NCBI GenBank assembly: GCA_902802105.1
Contig: CADCKR010000010.1
Coordinates: 22,085-86,084 of the forward strand
DNA from: an uncultured Ruminococcus sp.
Lineage (GTDB): Bacteria > Bacillota > Clostridia > Oscillospirales > Acutalibacteraceae
Length of the DNA: 64,000 nucleotides
Reading direction: 5' to 3'
In this document: positions 18,749-25,531 of the stretch, one piece after another
Position numbering within the stretch: the first letter of the stretch is position 1
Layout of the letters: each line of letters opens with the position of its first letter
The notes under the pieces: generated by a model
What the model saw: only the letters and a program-made list of their open reading frames with translations
The model's database searches: none
What the model was told of the DNA's origin: nothing
Made by a program: the position numbers and the translations under genes

Positions 18749-19030
18749 GCACCCCTGTCCGCTCCGGCGCAGAGCCTGCGCACCCGTGTCCGCTCCGGCG
18801 CAGAGCCTGCGCTCCCCTGTCCGCTCCCGCTCCCTGCGAGTATAAAACAACGGCGTTAGTTGGTTGGTGTCGCTCCTTCTTGCTCATTCGGCAGTCATTC
18901 CCGTAGAAGTTGGTGCATTCGCAGTGCTTTGCAAAAACTTTATTTTACAGACGCTGGCGCAGAGCCTGCGCACCCGTGTCCGCTCCGGCGCAGAGCCTGC
19001 GCGGCAAGCTGCCGTCAGGGAAATCAATTT
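18749..19030. repeat. Dispersed intergenic repeat region, copy A
   Basis: The stretch has no gene. It starts with a roughly 31-bp tandem unit (copies from about 18751 and 18782, another from about 18970) containing CGCAGAGCCTGCG, a small hairpin. Next comes a block shared with the 22.3-kb gap (CAACGGCGTTAGTT and GGTGTCGCTCCTTC), then the conserved core 18900-18957 beginning CCCGTAGAAG and ending ACAGACGCTGG. The core recurs at 22367, 22435 and 43584. No transposase is nearby. Confidence 0.75.
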
Positions 19031-19045
19031 TTAGAATTTACAGCA

Positions 19046-19130
19046 GGCAGTATCACAAAATTACAATAGAGGATAATTTTGTGTAGTATTTTGGTCTCAA
19101 ACATATCAAATTCAGCGGTTTTAGGAAGGG
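19046..19130. repeat. Second dispersed repeat family, copy 1
   Basis: An 85-nt stretch that aligns with 28259-28344: shared blocks are TATCACAAAA, AGAGGAT, AACATATCA and CAGCGGTTT. It ends 33 nt before scfA and so may contribute its leader or promoter. Confidence 0.65.
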
Positions 19131-19163
19131 GGTGAAAGCGGCTGGCCGGAAAGGGTGAAAGTA

Positions 19164-19310
19164 ATGAAGGCAACAAAGCACATCAAGACGCTCAACAGCG
19201 CAAACCTGAAGGAAAGTGCAGTAAAGGGCGGCTGCGGCGAATGTCAGGCTTCCTGTCAGTCTGCTTGCAAGACCTCCTGCACAGTGGCTAACCAGAAGTG
19301 TGAGAAGTAA
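19164..19310 (+). CDS. scfA: SCIFF ribosomally synthesised precursor peptide
   Basis: A 48-residue peptide that matches the SCIFF family (six cysteines in forty-five residues). Cysteines are at 24, 27, 31, 35, 39 and 46, and the conserved core reads SCQSACKTSCTVANQKCEK. The family is the substrate for thioether cross-linking between a Cys and a Thr by its radical SAM maturase, encoded next. Function of the mature product is unknown, although the pair is nearly universal in Clostridia. ATG 19164 follows GGGTGAAAG, a modest ribosome site. Confidence 0.95.
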   Translation: MKATKHIKTLNSANLKESAVKGGCGECQASCQSACKTSCTVANQKCEK

Positions 19311-19331
19311 TTTTCAGCCATCAGAACCGAT

Positions 19332-19363
19332 AAAGGGCGGACGGAAATTCTTGTCCGCCCTTT
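19332..19363 (+). terminator. Intercistronic stem-loop between scfA and scfB
   Basis: A perfect 11-bp stem (AAAGGGCGGAC 19332-19342, GTCCGCCCTTT 19353-19363) with a short T tail. Placed between a peptide gene and its enzyme gene, it likely acts as a leaky terminator or mRNA stabiliser that keeps peptide above enzyme. Confidence 0.75.
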
Positions 19364-19396
19364 ATGTGTGTGAACTTGTAAAAAAGGAGAATGGAA

Positions 19397-20812
19397 ATGA
19401 TACATAAGTATCAGCTTAACGGTTATAATATCTGTCTGGATGTTCACAGCGGCGCAGTGCACGTTCTTGACGATATCGCTTACGATGTTCTTGACTGCTG
19501 TGACGAAAATATGAGCAGGGAGGCTCCTGCGGCAATGTTTGAAAAGCTTTCGTCAAAATACAGCAGGGAAGACCTGAAGGAAGCCTATGACGCTCTTTAT
19601 GAGCTTTACGATATGGGTCAGCTTTTTTCACCGGACGATTATGAGCAGTTCGCCGACCTTATGACAAAGGCGCCGATAAAGTCTATGTGCATAAACATAT
19701 CACATGACTGCAATCTGAGATGTGAATACTGCTTTGCCGCAAAGGGCGATTTCGGTCAGGGACGCTGCCTTATGTCGCTTGAAACAGCTAAAAAGGCTAT
19801 CGACTTTATTATCGCAAATTCCGGAACAAGACACAATCTTGAGGTGGACTTCTTCGGCGGTGAACCGCTTATGAACTTCGATGTTGTAAAGCAGACTGTT
19901 GAATATGCAAGAAGCATCGAAAAGCAGCATAACAAGAATTTCCGCTTTACAATAACTACAAACGGTCTGCTGCTCGATGATGACAAGATAGATTTCATCA
20001 ACCGTGAGATGAACAACGTGGTGCTTTCGCTTGACGGCAGAAAGGAAGTAAACGACAAGCTGCGTGTTACTCCCAACGGCAAGGGCTGCTATGATATTAT
20101 TGTTCCCAAGTATCAGAAGCTTGTTTCAAAGCGCGGCGACAAGGACTACTATATAAGAGGTACCTTTACCACATACAGCAAGGATTTTACCGCAGATGTG
20201 CTCCACATGAAGGAGCTGGGCTTTGAGCAGCTTTCGATAGAGCCTGTGGTATCCGACCCGAAGCTTGACTATTCCATTAAGGAAGCTGACCTTCCGATGG
20301 TATTCGATGAGTATGAGCGCCTTGCAAAAACTCTTATTGACATGAGAAAGCGCGGAGAATATTTTAACTTCTTCCACTTTATGATAGACCTCGATCAGGG
20401 TCCATGCGCTATAAAGCGTCTGCGCGGCTGCGGCTGCGGAAACGAATATGTTGCCGTTACGCCGCAGGGGGATATCTACCCGTGTCACCAGTTTGTTGGC
20501 GAGGAAAAGTTCAGAATGGGCAACCTCAACGACGGCACCTTCGATCAGGATATGAAGCTGCGCTTTGCAAGGGCAAACGTATATTCAAAGACCAACTGCA
20601 AAAGCTGCTGGGCGAAGTTCTATTGCAGCGGCGGCTGCAACGCAAACAATTACCAGTATGAGGGCGATATACTCAGATCCCACAAGGTGGGCTGCGAGCT
20701 TGAAAAGAAGCGTCTTGAGTGCGCTATAATGATAAAGGCCGCTCTTGCAGACTATCAGGACGAGCAGAAAAGCACCTGCGACAGCGAGGACTGCTTTGCT
20801 GAGTGCAGATGA
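19397..20812 (+). CDS. scfB: SCIFF radical SAM maturase (thioether bond forming)
   Basis: A 471-residue radical SAM/SPASM enzyme. The N-terminal 90 residues are a RRE-like peptide-binding domain; CNLRCEYC (Cys105, 109, 112) binds the SAM cluster; FFGGEPL follows; the C-terminal SPASM region carries CGCG, YPCHQF, CKSCWAKFYCSGGC and a last Cys for the auxiliary clusters. It acts on the adjacent scfA peptide. ATG 19397 is chosen over 19391 because AAGGAG (19384-19389) sits 7 nt before it. Confidence 0.95.
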   Translation: MIHKYQLNGYNICLDVHSGAVHVLDDIAYDVLDCCDENMSREAPAAMFEKLSSKYSREDLKEAYDALYELYDMGQLFSPDDYEQFADLMTKAPIKSMCINISHDCNLRCEYCFAAKGDFGQGRCLMSLETAKKAIDFIIANSGTRHNLEVDFFGGEPLMNFDVVKQTVEYARSIEKQHNKNFRFTITTNGLLLDDDKIDFINREMNNVVLSLDGRKEVNDKLRVTPNGKGCYDIIVPKYQKLVSKRGDKDYYIRGTFTTYSKDFTADVLHMKELGFEQLSIEPVVSDPKLDYSIKEADLPMVFDEYERLAKTLIDMRKRGEYFNFFHFMIDLDQGPCAIKRLRGCGCGNEYVAVTPQGDIYPCHQFVGEEKFRMGNLNDGTFDQDMKLRFARANVYSKTNCKSCWAKFYCSGGCNANNYQYEGDILRSHKVGCELEKKRLECAIMIKAALADYQDEQKSTCDSEDCFAECR

Positions 20813-20847
20813 TATTGAAATTAATTGAAATAAATTGCAGAAAAACA

Positions 20848-20876
20848 TTGACAAGCCTTTGATAATGTGATATCAT
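20848..20876 (+). promoter_or_regulatory. Promoter of infC-rpmI-rplT
   Basis: TTGACA (20848-20853), 17-bp spacer, TATCAT (20871-20876). It lies about 170 nt upstream of infC, leaving room for a structured leader. Confidence 0.82.
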
Positions 20877-20882
20877 ATATCG

Positions 20883-21030
20883 GTAAAACAAAGTAAAGTT
20901 TAGGCTTTCACCTGTATGGTAACGTCCGTTACGGGTCAATAGTAGACGCCTCTGTGTGCAGGGGATAATTATGCTGTTGATGTGCGGATAGTCGGGTGGC
21001 TGTCCGCACTTTCTTATTGTTTATATTTTC
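20883..21030 (+). promoter_or_regulatory. infC operon leader, probable L20-type autoregulatory element
   Basis: A roughly 150-nt untranslated leader between the promoter and infC. It ends in a stem (GTGCGGATA 20982-20990 with TGTCCGCAC 21001-21009) followed by TTTCTTATTG, which looks like an attenuator. In Firmicutes the infC-rpmI-rplT leader is commonly bound by ribosomal protein L20 to cause premature termination; that mechanism is inferred from position, not shown here. Confidence 0.6.
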
Positions 21031-21047
21031 TACGGAGGTGCATTAAG

Positions 21048-21566
21048 ATTAGCAAGCAGGAGATTCAGATCAACGAAGAAATTCGTGACAAGGAGATCAG
21101 AGTGATAGATTCCGAAGGCGGTCAGCTTGGCATTATGTCGAGTGCAAAGGCACTGGAGATCGCTGAGTCCAAGAATCTTGACCTGGTGAAGATCGCGCCG
21201 CAGGCGCAGCCGCCCGTGTGCAAGATCATGGATTATGGCAAATACCGCTTTGAGCAGGCAAAGCGTGAAAAGGAAGCAAGGAAAAATCAGCATATTGTCG
21301 ATATCAAGGAAGTAAGGCTTTCTTTGAATATTGATACCCACGATTTTAACACAAAGCTCAATCACACACAAAAGTTCATTAAAAGCGGCGATAAGGTAAA
21401 GGTATCTATCAGGTTCCGAGGAAGAGAGATGGGTCACCCAGAGATTGGCACCGAGATCATGAATAAATTTGCCGAGGCTTGTCAGGAATTCGCAAACGTT
21501 GAAAAGCCTGCAAAGTTAGAGGGACGCAGTATGATAATGTTCCTGGCACCGAAAGTAAACAAATAA
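21048..21566 (+). CDS. infC: Translation initiation factor IF-3
   Basis: A 172-residue IF-3, which blocks subunit joining and checks the start codon. N-domain QINEEIRDKEIRVID and C-domain SIRFRGREMGH are typical. No ATG, GTG or TTG fits: the ribosome site GGAGGTG (21034-21040) is 7 nt from an ATT at 21048, giving the normal family N-terminus. An ATT start is known for infC in Escherichia coli, where it allows IF-3 to repress its own translation. Confidence 0.9.
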   Translation: MSKQEIQINEEIRDKEIRVIDSEGGQLGIMSSAKALEIAESKNLDLVKIAPQAQPPVCKIMDYGKYRFEQAKREKEARKNQHIVDIKEVRLSLNIDTHDFNTKLNHTQKFIKSGDKVKVSIRFRGREMGHPEIGTEIMNKFAEACQEFANVEKPAKLEGRSMIMFLAPKVNK

Positions 21567-21593
21567 AAACCAAAATTCAAGGAGGAGCTTAAA

Positions 21594-21791
21594 ATGCCCA
21601 AGATCAAGACACACAGCGGAGCAAAAAAGCGCTTCAAGCTTTCAAAGAACGGAAAGGTCATCCGTGCGCACGCAAACAAATCCCACATCCTCAACAAGAA
21701 GACAACAAAGCGTAAAAGAGGTCTGAGAAAGACTGTTGCTGCCGATAAGACAAACGTTGCAGCTATCAAGCAGCTTATTCCTTACAAATAA
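21594..21791 (+). CDS. rpmI: 50S ribosomal protein L35
   Basis: A 65-residue basic L35 beginning [17 protein letters not shown], second gene of the infC operon. AAGGAGGAG precedes the ATG. Confidence 0.97.
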   Translation: MPKIKTHSGAKKRFKLSKNGKVIRAHANKSHILNKKTTKRKRGLRKTVAADKTNVAAIKQLIPYK

Positions 21792-21846
21792 TCGGCGCTT
21801 GCGGATCGTGAATATCGTAAATTAAGTATTATCGGAGGTTTATAAA

Positions 21847-22200
21847 ATGGCAAGAGTAAAGGGTGCGTTGGCAACACGCAAAAGAAGAAAAAAGATTCTT
21901 AAGCTCGCAAAGGGCTATTGGGGCGCAAAGAGCAAGCACTTCAAGATGGCTAAGGAAGCCGTAATGAAGAGCGGCAACTATGCATATATCGGCCGTAAGC
22001 AGAAGAAGAGAGATTTCAGAAGGCTCTGGATCACCCGTATCTCATCAGGCTGCAAGGCTAACAATATCAATTACTCGACCTTTATGAACGGTCTCAAGAA
22101 GGCAGGCATCACTCTCAACAGAAAGATGCTCTCAGAGATCGCTATTGCAGACGCTCAGGCTTTTACAGCGCTTGTTGAAAAAGCAAAGGCAGCTCTTTAA
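21847..22200 (+). CDS. rplT: 50S ribosomal protein L20
   Basis: A 117-residue L20, an assembly protein and the likely autoregulator of this operon. The basic N-terminal extension ([20 protein letters not shown]) and the [17 protein letters not shown] core are diagnostic. Confidence 0.97.
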   Translation: MARVKGALATRKRRKKILKLAKGYWGAKSKHFKMAKEAVMKSGNYAYIGRKQKKRDFRRLWITRISSGCKANNINYSTFMNGLKKAGITLNRKMLSEIAIADAQAFTALVEKAKAAL

Positions 22201-22212
22201 TAAAGTCTTTCG

Positions 22213-22243
22213 GCACCTAAGTCATATCGCCTTAGGTGCTTTT
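22213..22243 (+). terminator. Terminator after rplT
   Basis: Stem GCACCTAAG (22213-22221) with CTTAGGTGC (22231-22239) followed by TTTT. Confidence 0.88.
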
Positions 22244-22254
22244 ATCATTATTGG

Positions 22255-22590
22255 CACCGGCGGCGCCGGCGAGCCGCCGGGGCCGTGTCCGCTCCCGCTC
22301 CCTGCGAGCGTCAAACAACGGCGTTAGTTTTTGGTGTCGCTCCTTCATGCTCATTCTGCAGATAGTCCCGTAGAAGCAGGTGCATCAGCGGTGCTTTGCA
22401 AAGACTTATTTTACAGACGCTGGTTTATTCGCCGCCCGTAGAAGCAGGTGCATCCGCGGTCTTTTGACGAACATTCTTTTACAGACGCTGATTTACTTGC
22501 CGCGGCGGTACTAACTGAGGTATGAGCAAGACAGGCGCCGAATTGGGTGCGGCAGCTTGCCGCCCAAAATTGATTTTCGTGATCCAGCTT
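22255..22590. repeat. Dispersed intergenic repeat region, copies B and B'
   Basis: No gene is seen here. The block from about 22282 repeats the 18.8-kb gap (CGCTCCCGCTCCCTGCGAG, CAACGGCGTTAGTT, GGTGTCGCTCCTTC). Two cores follow in tandem: 22367-22423 and a more divergent 22435-22490, each starting CCCGTAGAAGCAGGTGCAT and ending with ACAGACGCTG. A GGCAGCTTGCCG hairpin-like end is at about 22550. Confidence 0.75.
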
Positions 22591-22605
22591 TAGGTGGTGT
22601 TGTAT

Positions 22606-23160
22606 TTGAAAGGAAAAAATGTTGTACTTATAGGTATGCCCGGCTGCGGAAAAAGTACAGTGGGCGTTGTGCTTGCAAAGACACTCGGCTACCGCTTCCT
22701 TGATTCTGATCTTCTGATACAGGAGCAGGAGGACAGGCTCCTCAGTGAGATAATCGAGCAGGACGGCATAGACGGCTTTGAGGCGATAGAGAACAGGGTG
22801 AATGCAGGAATAAGCGTGAAAAAGACCGTCATTGCGACAGGCGGCAGCGTGGTATACGGCAAACAGGCAATGGAGCATCTGCGCAAGATAGGCGCGGTAG
22901 TCTACATAAAGCTGCCCTATGAGGAGATAGAGCACCGTCTTGGCGACCTTGCAAAAAGAGGAGTTGCTATAAGAAACGGACAGACTCTCAGGGATCTTTA
23001 TGACGAGAGAAAGCCTTTGTATGAAAGCTATGCGGATATCATAGCCGACGAGGAAGGCCGGACGATATCGGAAATGGCATTGTATATAAGGGAAAAGGTT
23101 CTGAGCTATTTTGAGCCGGTCAGTGCGGAGGTGAGTGCCGATGATAAGCGCAAAGGATAA
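22606..23160 (+). CDS. aroK: Shikimate kinase family protein
   Basis: A 184-residue P-loop kinase. GMPGCGKST is the Walker A motif, DSD follows at the end of the second strand, and GGSVV plus a LID-region arginine match shikimate kinase, which phosphorylates shikimate at position 3 in the aromatic pathway. No other aro gene is near. Start choice: TTG 22606 has AGGTGG 8 nt upstream; GTG 22594 is possible but lies within that site. Gluconate-kinase-like specificity cannot be excluded. Confidence 0.8.
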   Translation: MKGKNVVLIGMPGCGKSTVGVVLAKTLGYRFLDSDLLIQEQEDRLLSEIIEQDGIDGFEAIENRVNAGISVKKTVIATGGSVVYGKQAMEHLRKIGAVVYIKLPYEEIEHRLGDLAKRGVAIRNGQTLRDLYDERKPLYESYADIIADEEGRTISEMALYIREKVLSYFEPVSAEVSADDKRKG

Positions 23161-23920
23161 CGAGCTGATAAAACAGGTGTCGGCGCTCATGTCGAGCGCA
23201 AAGCGCCGGCGTGAGAGCGGCAGTTTTGCCGCAGAGGGCGTAAGGCTTTGCGCTGACGGCGTGCAGTCGGGCGCAGAAGCGCTGTGCTTTCTCTATACCG
23301 ATGCGGCAAGGAAAAAATACAGCGCAGAGTTCGGGCTTGTTTCTTCGTCTGCCGGGAGGTGCGAGGAGATAAGCGAGAGCCTTTTCAGAAAAATTGCAGA
23401 CACACAGAACCCTCAGGGCTTTATGTGTGTGTTTAAAAAGCTTGACAAAAACGACAAATCGTATACAATAAATAATCAGGGGCGATATGCGGCGCTTGAA
23501 AATATACAGGACCCGTCAAATATGGGTACGATACTGAGAACAGCCGAGGCTCTGGGCGCGGACGGCGTTATACTTTCGGAGGACTGCTGCGATATTTATT
23601 CTCCCAAGGTAGTCAGGGGCAGCATGGGAGCGGTTTTCCGCGTACCGGTGGTCATTGCCGCTGATTTTACGGAATATATTGCAGGGCTTACTATGAGAGG
23701 CGTATGCACATACGCTTCAACACCGCACGAGGCCGAGGATATAAGGAATGTTTCATTTGAAAACGGCGGCGTTATGCTGATCGGCAACGAAGGGAACGGC
23801 CTGCGGCGGGAAACTGTAGAAGCCTGCAAAATGAGTGTAAGGATAAACATGAAGGGTCGTGCGGAGTCGCTCAATGCTGCTGCTGCGGCGGCGATACTGC
23901 TGTACAGATTCTTGTCATAG
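23141..23920 (+). CDS. TrmH/SpoU-family RNA 2'-O-methyltransferase
   Basis: A 259-residue protein with an N-terminal substrate-binding domain (about residues 1-100) and a C-terminal SPOUT domain. Motifs seen are ALENIQDPSNMGTILRTAEA, the IGNEGNGL loop and SLNAAAAAAILLYRF, which form the knotted SAM site. Substrate is probably a 23S rRNA or tRNA ribose; it is not predictable from motif reading. ATG 23141 follows GGAGGTG and overlaps the previous gene by 20 nt, indicating coupling. Confidence 0.9.
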   Translation: MISAKDNELIKQVSALMSSAKRRRESGSFAAEGVRLCADGVQSGAEALCFLYTDAARKKYSAEFGLVSSSAGRCEEISESLFRKIADTQNPQGFMCVFKKLDKNDKSYTINNQGRYAALENIQDPSNMGTILRTAEALGADGVILSEDCCDIYSPKVVRGSMGAVFRVPVVIAADFTEYIAGLTMRGVCTYASTPHEAEDIRNVSFENGGVMLIGNEGNGLRRETVEACKMSVRINMKGRAESLNAAAAAAILLYRFLS

Positions 23921-23961
23921 ATATATACAATGCCGCTGCTGATCCTGAGGAGGTGCCTGAT

Positions 23962-25428
23962 TTGGAGAAGAGAGTGCTTTATACTCTTTGGATGCAGTCG
24001 TGTATCGGATATGCAAATCAATACGTTATGCAGATAATCAACACATTTGAAACATCGGAGCAGATCTATCGCGCAGGCGAGAAGGAGCTTCGTGTTTCCG
24101 GACTGTTTACAAAAGGACAGATCAATAAGCTGCTGAATAAGGATCTTGACCCTGCAAAGCGTATATACGACAGGGCGATGCAGGCGGGCGCAAGGATAGT
24201 CACGATCTCATCTGCTGAATATCCGGCTTCGCTGAGGAGGATACCTGACCCTCCGCTGCTGTTTTTTATAAAGGGAAAGATGCCTGCTCACAGAGGACTG
24301 AAGGTGGCTGTTGTAGGCACAAGACAACCTACAAAGCTTGGCGGGCAGATCGCATTTGACCTTTCATACGAGCTTACTAAGAATAAAGCCCTTATCATAA
24401 GCGGCGGCGCCGAAGGTATAGATATTCAGGCGCATAAGGCGGCAATTATGGCGGGCGGTCAGACGATATGTGTGCTTGGCAACGGTCTCGAAGCAAGGTA
24501 TCTTATGAAGTTTGCATCTGTAAGGGATGAGATAGCAAAAAACGGCGCTGTCATATCGGAGTATCCTATGGATTTTGTTTCCAGACCGTTTTCGTTCCCT
24601 CAGCGCAACAGGATAATAGTCGGCATTGCTGACTGTGCACTCGTGGTCGAGGGCGGGCTTGAAAGCGGTTCGCTTTTGTCGGCGTCAATAGCGGCAGAAC
24701 AGCATAAGATGGTCTTTGCAGTTCCGGGAAGTCTTGACAATAAGATGGCGCTCGGGCCGAACTACCTTCTCACAAAGGGCGCAAGGGCGGCAGTGCGTTT
24801 TCAGGATATAACAGAATGGTACGAAACACGCAGAAGCGCAGACGATATTGCCCCGCCTGTACTGAGCGCCAAGGTCATTTCCAATGTACGCAGCATAACA
24901 AAGCAAAGAATTGCAGAGGCTGAGAAATATGAATGTATGATAAACAGCAGCGACAGTGATGTGCACAGCAATTATGAGCAGGTACAGGAGAATATTGTTT
25001 CTGCGCGGAAGAAAATACAGGTCTCTGCTGTGCCGGCTGCGGAGGAGACAGGCGGCAGAGAGCCGTATAAAGAGAGCACTGAAAGTAAAAAGCGGGATTA
25101 CGGATCATTAAAAGATAAGATAAGACATTATGATCCTTTTTTGTATGATTATAATAAGAATAGTCAGCCTGATGTAAAAACCGCTATTTTACACGAAAAA
25201 TCCGGCAATACTTCGTCAAAGACGGAGAAAACCGGAGATGACAGCCTTTCAATGTTGACAAAGGAGGCTTTGTCGGTGTATCATACAATTTCGGAGACAC
25301 CAAAAGCCGCAGAGACTATCGGCGAAGAGCTGGGGATAAGCACCGATGAGGTGATGACGGCACTGTCAGAGCTGGAAATGCTTGGCCTTATGGAAACAAA
25401 CGGCTATGGGTTTTATCAGAAAAAATAG
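23962..25428 (+). CDS. dprA: DNA-processing protein DprA
   Basis: A 488-residue DprA, which loads RecA onto incoming single-stranded DNA. The Rossmann-like core has VVGTRQPTKLG, SGGAEGIDIQAHKAA, NRIIVGIADCALVVEG and ESGSLLSASIAAE. A linker of about 130 low-complexity charged residues separates it from a C-terminal winged helix (about residues 425-488). This linker is longer than usual. TTG 23962 is set by AGGAGGTG 6 nt upstream. dprA-topA order is common in Firmicutes. Confidence 0.95.
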   Translation: MEKRVLYTLWMQSCIGYANQYVMQIINTFETSEQIYRAGEKELRVSGLFTKGQINKLLNKDLDPAKRIYDRAMQAGARIVTISSAEYPASLRRIPDPPLLFFIKGKMPAHRGLKVAVVGTRQPTKLGGQIAFDLSYELTKNKALIISGGAEGIDIQAHKAAIMAGGQTICVLGNGLEARYLMKFASVRDEIAKNGAVISEYPMDFVSRPFSFPQRNRIIVGIADCALVVEGGLESGSLLSASIAAEQHKMVFAVPGSLDNKMALGPNYLLTKGARAAVRFQDITEWYETRRSADDIAPPVLSAKVISNVRSITKQRIAEAEKYECMINSSDSDVHSNYEQVQENIVSARKKIQVSAVPAAEETGGREPYKESTESKKRDYGSLKDKIRHYDPFLYDYNKNSQPDVKTAILHEKSGNTSSKTEKTGDDSLSMLTKEALSVYHTISETPKAAETIGEELGISTDEVMTALSELEMLGLMETNGYGFYQKK

Positions 25429-25531
25429 CCCTGCTTATGGCTGTGGTGAAGCACCGTAAAAGCCTGTTTAAGATCTTATACAGATATTGAACGGGCTCTG
25501 AGACAACATTATTAGTCTATGGAGGAAATGT

